64,000 bases of DNA, taken from the NCBI GenBank assembly GCA_002364325.1, contig DEXV01000002.1:62001-126000 (forward strand), written 5' to 3'. The stretch's first letter is position 1; every line of letters begins with the position of its first letter. The position numbers and the translations under genes are program-made. The notes under the pieces are model-generated. The model was given only the letters and a program-made list of their open reading frames with translations. It did not search any database and had not been told where the DNA came from. Shown here one piece after another: positions 37,213 to 46,807 of the stretch. The stretch comes from Gillisia sp. UBA3175 (GTDB taxonomy: Bacteria > Bacteroidota > Bacteroidia > Flavobacteriales > Flavobacteriaceae).

Positions 37213-37638
37213 AAGAATTGCTTCGGGCTTGGTTGGGAGCTTTCAATTCTAAAAGATAGAAAAGTTTATCCTAGAAAACAAGAATCCTAAACTAAGTATA
37301 TATGTCGTGATTCTGGTAATATTCTTTACATAGAGATATAAAATTCTATTAATAGAATTTAAAATAAAGAACATCGTGGCAAGTCCATGAGCTATGTCCC
37401 GATTACTATCATTTAAGGATTTTTATAACAATCTGAATATCAATTAATATATTTCTTTAACAATATCTTTTTCCATTTTCATTGTTCGCCCAGATCCCGA
37501 TAGGAGTTATCGGGAGAAACAAAAGAAAAGTCGCTTTTTCCAGAGGTATTTTTCAGCACAGCAGAAAACCAGTCTTTTTTTGCTAAAATCTTACCATTCC
37601 GATAGTTCGGTTCGGAAAATTAAATCCTCATTGAGGGA
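37213..37638. other. Intergenic region with a cluster of hairpins
   Basis: This 426-base stretch contains no recognisable gene. From about 37480 to 37638 it is visibly richer in G and C than the flanks. It holds an 8-bp hairpin (TCCCGATA 37495-37502 with TATCGGGA 37508-37515), a TTCCGA/TCGGAA pair near 37600, and a short AATCC/GGATT stem next to the stop of the Wzi-like gene that could terminate it. It may be a decayed repeat or an untranslated RNA. Confidence 0.4.
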
Positions 37639-38976
37639 TTAAAATAGTTTTTTACTTAGTTGAACTCCAGCACCAAAGTTTGGAGATTCTATATCGCTAA
37701 AATCTGATCCCAATTGAAGATTTACATCAAAATAAGATTGATACACTTTTAGATCTAAATAAGTAGATAGAACAGTGTTCTTCTCGAAACTAGTAGTCCC
37801 TTTCCCTCCATAATTTTTTCTATAGCTGGTTAGAAGCTTATATGGTAAATTTGATACAATTCCAGATATTCCAATATGATGAACAATAATTTTATTGTTA
37901 TTAATTCTAAATCTGTCATCATCCAAAGTTATAAATGGTACTCCTAGAATTCTACTTTCATAGGTCCAACCGGATCGGTATAAATTATTATTGAAGTAGT
38001 TATCGCTTCCATCTGTGGTAATATTGTCGTCACTTTGATCTTTTGTATAGTAGAACTCATACATCAGAGAATTAATAATATTATTTGAATCCGGGTTTTT
38101 AATAAATACACCGTATCTTCCATCAGGAGTGTTTCTTAAAACCCTACCAGAACCATCCTCGAAGAGATGATTATATAGAATTTCCACTTTATAATTGTTA
38201 ATGGATGTGTTGAGATAGACCTCATAACTTCCAAGATGGTTTCCAAGGGCGTTAGCTTCTTCACCACTTACATTATCATTACCTTCTTTTCCAGTAAAAA
38301 CGTTTATATAATCATTAAAACTCCCAGGTAATTTCCCGAAAACAGGAGATGTTCCTCCCCATTGTACAAAATGCTGCAATCCAACTTTAAATTCAAAATT
38401 TTGAATCTTATTAAATATTAAATGGAAGCTTTTATGGTGCACCCTTGTATCCTTAACATAACGTTCATCATCGGTTATAAATTCCTCCAAACTAGCTTCA
38501 AAAGCCAATCCCGCATTTTTCCAGAAATAAATAGGCTGTTTTGTTTGAAAGCTAATTCCAGGAAGTGGTCTTGCATTCAGCGACCATAGAATATTTTGAT
38601 TGCTCGCACTTAAACCGTCATATAATTCGGTTTTCTGTTTTCTTCCCACATGAGCAAGCAGCCAAGAATTCTGAAAACCTAAATAGGATTCATCTAACTG
38701 AAGTTTTTCCGAGTAACCATCATGAAATAAACCTCCTAACCCTACTTCCAGACTAGCATTTTCTGAAAACTCATAAGTAGCCTTAGCAGTAAAAAAAGCA
38801 GAAATATTGCTGGATTCATCTATTCTTCCCCTTTGGTTAGAATGAATCCAGAATGGAGATTCTTCTTGAGAATTAACAATTCCTGTTAAAGATCCAAAAC
38901 CTTCATAATTTATTTGTTGTGCTTGAAGTAAAAATGAGTTAGCAGTCAAAAACAGAACAATAAAAAGACTTCTCAT
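37639..38976 (-). CDS. Wzi-like capsule assembly outer membrane protein
   Basis: A 445-residue protein with a signal peptide (cleavage after LLQAQ, near residue 20). It then shows many alternating amphipathic strands ending in an aromatic-containing C-terminus, as in outer membrane beta-barrels. The segments SPFWIHSNQRG, the repeated GLGGLF and LQHFVQWGG patterns are those of Bacteroidota proteins annotated as capsule assembly Wzi family. Wzi binds capsular polysaccharide at the surface. Its position at the edge of a Wza/Wzc locus, divergent from the tyrosine phosphatase gene, supports the assignment. Confidence 0.82.
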   Translation of the reverse strand: MRSLFIVLFLTANSFLLQAQQINYEGFGSLTGIVNSQEESPFWIHSNQRGRIDESSNISAFFTAKATYEFSENASLEVGLGGLFHDGYSEKLQLDESYLGFQNSWLLAHVGRKQKTELYDGLSASNQNILWSLNARPLPGISFQTKQPIYFWKNAGLAFEASLEEFITDDERYVKDTRVHHKSFHLIFNKIQNFEFKVGLQHFVQWGGTSPVFGKLPGSFNDYINVFTGKEGNDNVSGEEANALGNHLGSYEVYLNTSINNYKVEILYNHLFEDGSGRVLRNTPDGRYGVFIKNPDSNNIINSLMYEFYYTKDQSDDNITTDGSDNYFNNNLYRSGWTYESRILGVPFITLDDDRFRINNNKIIVHHIGISGIVSNLPYKLLTSYRKNYGGKGTTSFEKNTVLSTYLDLKVYQSYFDVNLQLGSDFSDIESPNFGAGVQLSKKLF

Positions 38977-39056
38977 AAATTGAAATAAGTGTTATATCAT
39001 AATCCAACTGGATTCGACATAAAAATATGTAATTTTATATGATATAAACGAACTTT

Positions 39057-39803
39057 ATGATTTCCATTTTCAGAAAGAAAGAATTTTTAATAGATCAATT
39101 AGAAGGAATAACAGACATCCATAATCATATTTTACCGGGAATAGATGATGGTGCAGCTAATTTGGTAGATTCTATACAGTTATTAGAACGGTATAATCAA
39201 ATGGGGATCAGTAGTTTTATTGCCACACCTCATGTTATGAATGATTATTATCCAAATACAAGAGAAACCATAGAAAATGCTTTACAAAATTTGAAATTAG
39301 AAGTTAATCAAAATCCAAATCTTTCTAAAGTTCAAATCAATGCTGCTGCAGAATATATGATGGATCAACATTTCCTGGATCTTATAAAAACTGAAAGGCT
39401 TCTAACTCTCAAGGAAAACATGGTTCTTGTTGAAATGTCCTATTTTCAAGCGCCAATCAATTTAAATGAGATTTTATTTACAATACAAACTAGTGGGTAC
39501 AAACCAGTTTTAGCTCACCCAGAGAGGTATGCATTCTATCACAGTAAAGACTTGAGAAAATATCAGGATCTAAAAGATCGGGGTTGTTATTTTCAATTGA
39601 ATGCGCTTTCCCTTACGACACATTATGGAATAAATATGCAAAAAACTGCATATAAATTATTAGAAGCCGGAATGATAGATTTTATTGGTACAGATACCCA
39701 CAGATTACAACATTTAGAAAAGTTATCAAATACTGCAATACCCAGGAAAAATAGAGACTTCCTTTATAAAATGATATCTAAAACCAGGGAATATTTTAAC
39801 TAG
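39057..39803 (+). CDS. PHP-family tyrosine-protein phosphatase (CpsB/YwqE-like)
   Basis: A 248-residue cytoplasmic metal-dependent phosphatase. The PHP-domain metal ligands lie in DIHNHILPGIDDGA (near residue 20), in the middle HPERY segment, and in GTDTHRLQH near the C-terminus. CpsB/YwqE enzymes remove phosphate from the tyrosine tail of Wzc-type kinases, setting polysaccharide chain length and export. The gene is convergent with wzc and overlaps it by eight bases at the 3' ends, so the two antagonists are physically tied. Confidence 0.92.
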   Translation: MISIFRKKEFLIDQLEGITDIHNHILPGIDDGAANLVDSIQLLERYNQMGISSFIATPHVMNDYYPNTRETIENALQNLKLEVNQNPNLSKVQINAAAEYMMDQHFLDLIKTERLLTLKENMVLVEMSYFQAPINLNEILFTIQTSGYKPVLAHPERYAFYHSKDLRKYQDLKDRGCYFQLNALSLTTHYGINMQKTAYKLLEAGMIDFIGTDTHRLQHLEKLSNTAIPRKNRDFLYKMISKTREYFN

Positions 39804-42198
39804 ATTTATTTTTTGCTTTATTTAGTATTTTCTTCCATTTAGATTCCTTATCGACTCCATATCCGTATCCGTATCCGTAAGAATACCCGTATTTTGCCCC
39901 ATAAGAGAATTTCGAGTAATCTACATCATTTAAAATAATTGCTAAACCTTTTAACTTGCCTTGTTGCTTAAGTTCCTTTGGAAACTCTAAAAGTTTCTTT
40001 TCGGTGTAACCAGCTCGGGTAACATACAAAGTGGTATCAGCTAAAGGGCTAATCAATAAAGTATCAGTTACAATCATGGTAGGCGCGGTATCTACAATAA
40101 CAAAATCATAATTTGAAGATAATTCGTCTAACAGATTTTTCATCCTATCGCTCATAAAAAGTTCTGCTGGATTTGGTGGAATTGAGCCGGATAGCACCAT
40201 ATCTACCTTTACTTCTTTATCTATAGATTTAGAAATAATATCATTCGAGGAAAGATCATAGTTATATAAAAAATCTGAAAGCCCTTTGGAATCCATTGGC
40301 ACATCCAGATATCTATGTAATTTAGGATTACGAATATCCGCACCAATAATAACAACTTTCTTTTTAGTAGTAGCAAGAGTACGAGCTAAATTATAAGAAA
40401 TGAAGGTTTTTCCTTCTCCTTTAATTGTAGAGGTGACGTAAATTATTTCACCTTTACCACTAGGTTTCGGTTTTAAAAGATATGCGAGATTTGTCCTCAA
40501 AATCCTAAAAGATTCAGCAAGAGGTGATCTATCATTTAACTGAATGGTTTCATCCAAGCCTTCATTTATCCTAGGAATTTCACCAAGAAAGGGAATATTC
40601 TTAATAAGTGGCGCCAAATCACCCTTATGATGAACTTTCGTGTCAAGCATAAATTTTCCAAAGAGGATAAGTAAAGGCAATATAAGTCCAATTAAAAAGC
40701 CACCAATCAATATTAACAATGGCTTAGGATCTACAGCTGATGGAATTGTATAAGCGGGATCAATAACTTTTGCCACTGGTCCAGTAACAGCAAATGCTAT
40801 GGCGGCTTCCTCTCTTCGTTGTAATAGAAAAAGATATAATTGCTCTTTTATTTGTTGTTGCCTTTCAATTCCACGCATTCCTTTCTCCATTCCAGGAAAG
40901 CTACTAAATTTGCTCTGAGCCGTTCTATCTAATTGATTTAATTCACTTAATTGAATATTTAATGATCGTTTCTGACTGGTAATATTATCTCGCAGGTTTT
41001 CCTTCAATGAATCCAATGAAGCAGTGATTTTCTGAACAACTGGGTTTTGAGGTGTTGAAGTTCTTAAATAGGCATTCCTTTCCAAAACCAAGGTGTTATA
41101 AGTGGAAATAAATCCTGACAAACCTCCTTCTATACCAACATTTGAAGGTAGCAACTCATAAGCTTTCCGAGAATTTAACAAATCTTCTACAGATCTAATG
41201 ATCATTAACTGAGTCTCAATATCAAATACTTGTTGTTCGGCTTGACTTGATTTAGATAAAAATTCAGATGCGCCAGAAGAAACATCCATGAATTTATTCT
41301 CTCTTTTAAAAGTTGCCATTCCACCTTCCACTGAATCTAGTTCAGTAGTGATTATTGATAATCTGTCCTGGATGAATTCTGTAGTACTTAATGCAACTTG
41401 CCTTTTATCAGAAACTCCATCAGCATTAAATTGGTACATGAGATTATTTAAAAAATCTTGAGATTTTTCACTCTCTGCATCTATTATAGCCAATGACAAA
41501 ATATCTGCAGCCTTCCCTTTTGGAACAATTTCCAACCCAGAAATATAATTACCGGCAATCTGATCTACTGGTCTAATATTTATTTGAACGGTACTTGTTT
41601 TTTTAAAGATGGATCCTGATTCTAAAGTTTGAGGCACAATAGAGAATTTCAAACCCTGCAAATCTATTATTTCGCCTATAGTATGATTTTTTTCATATCC
41701 AACGCTTTCATCCTTCAGAAGAAAATCGGTTTCAGAAACAGGAGTAATTAATAAAGTTTTGTTAGAGTATTGAACTAGACTATCAGGTGATATAAACCGA
41801 ATCCTAATTGGGCTACTTTTGTATGCCTCAGTAGTAATGATATTCCCTTCGATAAAATAGGAAATATTAAGGTTGAGATCCTTTACAACCTTTTCTACCA
41901 ATCTTTTAGATTTAAGTGTAATTATCTGATTATCTAAAGAATTATCATCAAAACTTAAAATTGATCCACCACCTGATGGCAAAGCACTAGCCATATTACT
42001 TTTTTCTTCATCAAGGATCATCATAGATGCTTCTGTTCTATATTGAGGTATCGTATATCGATTGTAAAGAAAAGCAAGAAGTCCCCCAACAAGAAAACCA
42101 AGCACAAGCCATTTCCAGTAGGCAAGATATTTAAATATTTCTGCCTTTAGATCAAAATTTGATTCCTTTTCTTCTGTAAAATCTTGTAATTCTTCCAT
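39796..42198 (-). CDS. wzc: Wzc-like polysaccharide co-polymerase and tyrosine kinase
   Basis: An 800-residue inner membrane protein. The Wzz domain has one membrane helix near residue 30 and another near 490-515 around a long coiled periplasmic part. The cytoplasmic BY-kinase follows, with Walker A TIKGEGKTF, Walker A' VVIIGADIRNP and Walker B FVIVDTAPT. The last 35 residues contain a cluster of tyrosines (YGAKYGYSYGYGYGYG), the autophosphorylation tail. Wzc controls chain length and couples to the Wza exporter. The DNA for the tail includes three tandem copies of a hexamer. It follows wza by six bases. Confidence 0.95.
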   Translation of the reverse strand: MEELQDFTEEKESNFDLKAEIFKYLAYWKWLVLGFLVGGLLAFLYNRYTIPQYRTEASMMILDEEKSNMASALPSGGGSILSFDDNSLDNQIITLKSKRLVEKVVKDLNLNISYFIEGNIITTEAYKSSPIRIRFISPDSLVQYSNKTLLITPVSETDFLLKDESVGYEKNHTIGEIIDLQGLKFSIVPQTLESGSIFKKTSTVQINIRPVDQIAGNYISGLEIVPKGKAADILSLAIIDAESEKSQDFLNNLMYQFNADGVSDKRQVALSTTEFIQDRLSIITTELDSVEGGMATFKRENKFMDVSSGASEFLSKSSQAEQQVFDIETQLMIIRSVEDLLNSRKAYELLPSNVGIEGGLSGFISTYNTLVLERNAYLRTSTPQNPVVQKITASLDSLKENLRDNITSQKRSLNIQLSELNQLDRTAQSKFSSFPGMEKGMRGIERQQQIKEQLYLFLLQRREEAAIAFAVTGPVAKVIDPAYTIPSAVDPKPLLILIGGFLIGLILPLLILFGKFMLDTKVHHKGDLAPLIKNIPFLGEIPRINEGLDETIQLNDRSPLAESFRILRTNLAYLLKPKPSGKGEIIYVTSTIKGEGKTFISYNLARTLATTKKKVVIIGADIRNPKLHRYLDVPMDSKGLSDFLYNYDLSSNDIISKSIDKEVKVDMVLSGSIPPNPAELFMSDRMKNLLDELSSNYDFVIVDTAPTMIVTDTLLISPLADTTLYVTRAGYTEKKLLEFPKELKQQGKLKGLAIILNDVDYSKFSYGAKYGYSYGYGYGYGVDKESKWKKILNKAKNKSS
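39861..39878. repeat. Hexamer tandem repeat coding the Wzc tyrosine tail
   Basis: Three perfect copies of ATCCGT (plus strand), followed and preceded by imperfect copies, encode the Gly-Tyr repeats at the end of Wzc. Unit length is a multiple of three, so gain or loss of copies would keep the frame and change the number of tyrosines. Confidence 0.8.
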
Positions 42199-42204
42199 TA
42201 AATA

Positions 42205-42966
42205 CTATCTAGTAAATAAGATTACTAATCCAAAAATAGTTGTTGCGAGTGAAATTAATCCAGTATATGAAGTGATAAACCCAGCAGCTTTAACTGTCCT
42301 ATAAGTAGGCTCCACATAAACAATATCATTTTGTTTTAAATAAAAGAATGGATCGTTAAAAACATCAGCTGTCGTCATATCAATTCTTCCGATAGATCTT
42401 ACTCCATCTACTTCCCTTATCACTAAAATGTTCTGGCGTTTGCCATCATACGAAATGCCACCCACATTTGCAATAAGTTCAGGTATACTCATACGCTCAT
42501 TTTCAACATTCACAACAGATTGTGATCCTGCTTCACCCAATACTACAACTCTAAAATTAAGTAGTCTTACAGATACAACTGCATCGGTTACATATTTGTG
42601 TATTTCATTTGTTAAATAAGATTCTAACTCACTTCTAGATTTACCGGCAGCAGCAATTTTTCCTAATACTGGAAACTGAATATCCCCATTTATATCGATC
42701 ATATAACCTGACAAGGCAGGATTTTGCTGTCCTCCCCCACCTTGTGATTGTCCATCGGTATTCATTTGAAAGGGAGCTGCTACATCTTTATTTAATGAAG
42801 AAACTTTAATATGAAGTATATCATTTTTTTCAAAAACCGGTTCAAAACTTAGAGCATTTGCCACATTATCTAGTTTTTCTGCTCCCTGAAAATAAACGAT
42901 TTCCTCTTTGGTAGCGCAGCTTCCTAACATCAAGCTTAGGAAGGTATATAATAATGGTTTTTTCAT
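42205..42966 (-). CDS. wza: Wza-like polysaccharide export lipoprotein
   Basis: From the ATG at 42966 the protein has 253 residues; a TTG at 43017 is an unlikely start because it would bury the signal. The N-terminus is a lipoprotein signal ending LMLGSC with Cys17. The polysaccharide export domain carries KNDILHIKVSSL, the SLBB-type region VVLGEAGSQSVVNV, and a C-terminal hydrophobic segment (about 225-250). It forms the outer membrane channel for polysaccharide and works with Wzc, which follows six bases later. Confidence 0.92.
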   Translation of the reverse strand: MKKPLLYTFLSLMLGSCATKEEIVYFQGAEKLDNVANALSFEPVFEKNDILHIKVSSLNKDVAAPFQMNTDGQSQGGGGQQNPALSGYMIDINGDIQFPVLGKIAAAGKSRSELESYLTNEIHKYVTDAVVSVRLLNFRVVVLGEAGSQSVVNVENERMSIPELIANVGGISYDGKRQNILVIREVDGVRSIGRIDMTTADVFNDPFFYLKQNDIVYVEPTYRTVKAAGFITSYTGLISLATTIFGLVILFTR

Positions 42967-43034
42967 AAATAAAATGTAAGAATGCAAATATAGTTTTTTA
43001 GAATTGTTGCTTATCAAAAACCTAATTATTAAAA

Positions 43035-45035
43035 TTACTTGTCCTTAGAAACAGCAATTTCAGTATTATCTCTTAAAATATTATCTAATCTCTGGTAAGA
43101 TGAATTATTACTTATAAATTCAGGGATTAGATCTTTGAGCTTCGCAACTACTTTGTCGTTTTTAAGTTTTTCTGCAGATTTAATAATTTTTTCGATTTTT
43201 GAATTAATAACGACATAATCCTGAACCTTATCTATACCTATCATAATTTTTTTATGATGCGTTGGCAAGGTCTTACATTCATCATTTAACAATTCTTCAT
43301 ATAGTTTTTCACCAGGACGTAATCCGGTTATTTTAACTTTAATATTTTTATTAGGAGTATAACCCGCAAGCTTTATCATCTTAATAGCCAAATCCATAAT
43401 CTTTACGGGTTCACCCATATCAAAGACAAAGATCTCACCACCTTTACCCATTGTTCCAGCTTCCAATACTAATTGACAAGCTTCAGGAATGGTCATGAAA
43501 TATCTTATAATATCGGGATGTGTTATGGTTACTGGTCCTCCTTTTTCAATTTGCTTTCTAAATAAAGGCACTACAGATCCATTAGAACCAAGTACATTCC
43601 CAAATCTGGTGGTTATAAATTTGGTTTCAGTTCCATCGTTCACTTCCTGACTATGGAAAAGAGATTGTACATACATTTCAGCTGCACGCTTAGAGGCTCC
43701 CATTACATTACTAGGATTTACCGCCTTATCTGTCGAAACCATTACAAAATGACCAACCTTATACTTTACAGCCAGATCGGCAAGATTTTTTGTTCCGCAG
43801 ATATTTACAGAAATTGCTTCATGCGGATTAGCTTCCATTAAGGGCACATGCTTATATGCAGCTGCATGATAAATAACATCTATATCATGGTTCTGAAACA
43901 TTAATTCTAATCTTTTTTGATTTCCCACATCACAGATTATAAATCGATATTTTAGATCTGGAAATTTGGCTTCAACCTCCAACTGTAAGTTATGAAGTGG
44001 AGTTTCTGCTTGATCAAGTATAATTAATTTAAGAGGATTATATTGTGCAACCTGTCTCACAATTTCACTTCCAATTGAACCCGCACCACCAGTTACAAGA
44101 ATTGTTTTACCGCTTAATTGGGCTTCTTTATTTTCCTTATCTAAAACGATTGGTTCTCTATCTAAAAGGTCCTCGATCTGAAGTGTTTTAACTTTTTGAG
44201 CTAGAGGTTTATCATTATCCTCCCAATTAGAAACAAGGGGAGCGTTAAATACTTGTATGTCATTCTCCAAACAATCTTCTACGATCGAAAATTTTTCCTC
44301 GGCTGTTAAATTTTGTTCGCTAAGAATTACAGCAGTTGCTCTTAACCTTTTAATACTTTCACTTACAGAAGTTTGAAATTTAATTACCGGAGTATCAAGA
44401 ATTCTAATGCTTTTGTTATGTTTTGTTTTAGTTAAAAAACCAACTATTTTAAATCTTCTTGGATATTCAATATTTAAGGCGCCCGCGATAGAAATTGCAT
44501 TCTCATCTGCCCCAAGTATCACAGCCCGCTTTATGGATTCTCCTCGTAATACAATTTTATAAAACTCATAAACTTGCTTTACACTAAGTCTAAAAAGAAA
44601 TAACAGCGAAAAAGAGATCCATAAATTAATAAGTAAACTTCCAATTAAAAAGATCTTTTCACCAATTATAAAAAAGGTGATATAGTTTATAAATATCAAG
44701 ATAATAAATGAACAGATAGTTGCTAAAACTAATTTTAAAGCATCAATATTGGATGAGTATCTTATTATCCCGGCGTAAGTTCTAAAAACAAAAAAGAAAA
44801 ATATATTTACCAGAATAATTAAAGTGCCCTTTGCTGGAAAACTTATAAAATGATAATAGTTAGGAGTAAGATCTATTATTATATAAAAAGTAATAACAGT
44901 AGAAATGGTAACTAAAAATATATCAATCAAAAATACCGCCCAACGAGGCAAATATTTTAGATTCCTTAAATTTAAGGCACTATCTGCTGAGGATAAACTC
45001 ACTTTTAATGCTGATAATAATCGGTCTCCCATCAA
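43035..45035 (-). CDS. pglF: UDP-GlcNAc 4,6-dehydratase, membrane-bound (PglF/WbpM/CapD-like)
   Basis: A 666-residue protein with four membrane helices in the first 150 residues. A CoA-binding-like segment covers about 160-290, and a short-chain dehydrogenase domain with LVTGGAGSIGSEI (about 305) and the active-site region STDKAVNPSNVMGASKR follows. The long membrane type removes water from UDP-GlcNAc to give the 4-keto-6-deoxy sugar. Its neighbours PglE, PglD and PglC point to UDP-diacetamido-bacillosamine or a close relative. It lies nine bases after the PglE gene and 68 bases before wza. Confidence 0.92.
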   Translation of the reverse strand: MMGDRLLSALKVSLSSADSALNLRNLKYLPRWAVFLIDIFLVTISTVITFYIIIDLTPNYYHFISFPAKGTLIILVNIFFFFVFRTYAGIIRYSSNIDALKLVLATICSFIILIFINYITFFIIGEKIFLIGSLLINLWISFSLLFLFRLSVKQVYEFYKIVLRGESIKRAVILGADENAISIAGALNIEYPRRFKIVGFLTKTKHNKSIRILDTPVIKFQTSVSESIKRLRATAVILSEQNLTAEEKFSIVEDCLENDIQVFNAPLVSNWEDNDKPLAQKVKTLQIEDLLDREPIVLDKENKEAQLSGKTILVTGGAGSIGSEIVRQVAQYNPLKLIILDQAETPLHNLQLEVEAKFPDLKYRFIICDVGNQKRLELMFQNHDIDVIYHAAAYKHVPLMEANPHEAISVNICGTKNLADLAVKYKVGHFVMVSTDKAVNPSNVMGASKRAAEMYVQSLFHSQEVNDGTETKFITTRFGNVLGSNGSVVPLFRKQIEKGGPVTITHPDIIRYFMTIPEACQLVLEAGTMGKGGEIFVFDMGEPVKIMDLAIKMIKLAGYTPNKNIKVKITGLRPGEKLYEELLNDECKTLPTHHKKIMIGIDKVQDYVVINSKIEKIIKSAEKLKNDKVVAKLKDLIPEFISNNSSYQRLDNILRDNTEIAVSKDK

Positions 45036-45044
45036 ACTATTATT

Positions 45045-46202
45045 TTAATTAGTCTTTAAAAATTGGTTGATACTGGTCTTCAATCTAGATCTATCAGCAT
45101 CGGTAAGATTAGAGCCAGAAGGGAGGCACAATCCTTTATTAAATATTTCTTCTGCTACCCCATTTCCATAAAAAGGAAAATCTTCAAAAACCGGCTGCAT
45201 ATGCATTGGTTTCCAAAGAGGTCTGCTTTCTATATTTTTCGTTTCCAAGAACAATCTTAAATCTTCTCTCGTTTTTCCAAGAATACTTGAATTCACTTCT
45301 ATAATTGATAACCAATTATTGCAAAAATAATCAGCATTTGGTTCTTCATAAACCTTTATGCCTTTTATATTTTTGAATAATTCCTTATAAAATAAATTCA
45401 TCTCTCTTCTATAACCAACATGTTTATCCAATACCTGCATCTGTCCTCTTCCAATTCCTGCAGAAATATTACTTAACCTATAATTATAGCCAATTTCACT
45501 ATGCTGATAATGCGTTGCATTATCTCTGGCCTGTGTAGCTAAAAATATAGCTTTTTGCTTCACATCAAAATTTTTCGCAACCATAGCGCCTCCTCCAGAG
45601 GTTGTAATTATCTTGTTCCCGTTAAAGGACAAAATACCAATTTTACCAAATGTACCACATTTTTTACCTTTATAAGTGCTACCTAAGGCTTCTGCGCTAT
45701 CTTCAATAACTGGAATATCATATTTTTTAGAAATTTCAACTATTTCATCAACTTTATATGGCATACCATATAAATGCACTGCAATAATTGCTTTGGGTTT
45801 AACGCCATTTGCAATTCTGTCCTTAATTGCAATTTCTAATTGAACTGGACACAAATTGAGTGTGTCTTTTTCACTATCAATAAAAATTGGAGTAGCTCCT
45901 AAATATCTTATAGGATTTGCTGAAGCTGCAAAGGTCATGCTCTGGCAGAGAACTTCATCCCCAGGCTTAACATCCATTAAAATAAGTGCTAAATGTAAAG
46001 CAGCAGTTCCAGAACTTAATGCAGCCACATGAACCTCGTTTGTACTATCATAAGATGATAAATAACTTTCAAGATCTTGTTCAAAACCAGTTACGTTAGG
46101 CCCTAAGGGAGCAATCCAATTCTCTTTAAATGCCTCATTTATAAAATCTTGTTCTGTTCCTCCCATGTGGGGAGAAGAGAGCCATATTTTGCTTTCTTCC
46201 AT
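45045..46202 (-). CDS. pglE: PLP-dependent sugar aminotransferase (PglE-like, DegT/DnrJ family)
   Basis: A 385-residue enzyme of the DegT/DnrJ/EryC1/StrS family. The PLP lysine is Lys197 in SFNGNKIITTSGGG, and IEDSAEALGS is the family's cofactor Asp segment. It should aminate C4 of the 4-keto-6-deoxy-GlcNAc product of PglF. Length and the start WLSSPHMGG match PglE. It lies between pglD (five bases) and pglF. Confidence 0.93.
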   Translation of the reverse strand: MEESKIWLSSPHMGGTEQDFINEAFKENWIAPLGPNVTGFEQDLESYLSSYDSTNEVHVAALSSGTAALHLALILMDVKPGDEVLCQSMTFAASANPIRYLGATPIFIDSEKDTLNLCPVQLEIAIKDRIANGVKPKAIIAVHLYGMPYKVDEIVEISKKYDIPVIEDSAEALGSTYKGKKCGTFGKIGILSFNGNKIITTSGGGAMVAKNFDVKQKAIFLATQARDNATHYQHSEIGYNYRLSNISAGIGRGQMQVLDKHVGYRREMNLFYKELFKNIKGIKVYEEPNADYFCNNWLSIIEVNSSILGKTREDLRLFLETKNIESRPLWKPMHMQPVFEDFPFYGNGVAEEIFNKGLCLPSGSNLTDADRSRLKTSINQFLKTN

Positions 46203-46207
46203 ATCTT

Positions 46208-46807
46208 CTACTTAGAATATTTAATTATTTTTCCAGGATTTCCAACTACCACGGCAAAATCAGGAATATTATTTATTATAACAGCTCCTGCACCAACGGT
46301 TACCCATTTACCAATTATTATACCGGGAATAACAACAGCGCCTATACCAATATGTGTTCCAGTTCCTATTATCACATTTCCCGCAATTGCCGCATTTGGT
46401 GAAATATGAACAAAATCCTCTAAGGCACAGTCATGATCTACGGTTGATCCCGTATTCAAGATACAGTGTTCCCCAATTGTAGTAGCTGCATTTACACATG
46501 CATTTGGCATTACCACAGTTCCTTTTCCAATTTTTGAAGTTGAGGATAATACTGCTGAACTGTGGGATATTGCATCAATTATATTTCCTGTAAAGTTTTC
46601 AGCTACATTTTTTCTAATGGTATTATTTCCAATGGCAATTACAGTTTTAGATTTTTTCATCATTTCTGAAACCTCATGAACCACAACACTGTCATCCAAA
46701 AAATTAACATCAGTATTATCATCAAAAATCAAATCGATAGATAATTCCTTAGATCGTGCGATATCTATGATCACTTTGGCATGTCCACTTGCTCCGTATA
46801 TATTCAT
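46208..46807 (-). CDS. pglD: Sugar N-acetyltransferase (PglD-like, left-handed beta-helix)
   Basis: A 199-residue enzyme with an N-terminal Rossmann-like domain (IYGASGHAKVIIDIA) and a C-terminal left-handed beta-helix of hexapeptide repeats (IGKGTVVMPNACVNAATTIG and following). The catalytic base His lies in the DHDCALEDFVHISP segment. PglD acetylates the C4 amino group made by PglE. Its ATG overlaps the pglC stop by one base (TAATG). Confidence 0.93.
   Translation of the reverse strand: MNIYGASGHAKVIIDIARSKELSIDLIFDDNTDVNFLDDSVVVHEVSEMMKKSKTVIAIGNNTIRKNVAENFTGNIIDAISHSSAVLSSTSKIGKGTVVMPNACVNAATTIGEHCILNTGSTVDHDCALEDFVHISPNAAIAGNVIIGTGTHIGIGAVVIPGIIIGKWVTVGAGAVIINNIPDFAVVVGNPGKIIKYSK

Noticed and set aside
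37213..37638. tRNA or riboswitch in the hairpin-rich gap
   Set aside because: No cloverleaf with a T-arm sequence and no known riboswitch core could be traced; the stems are isolated.
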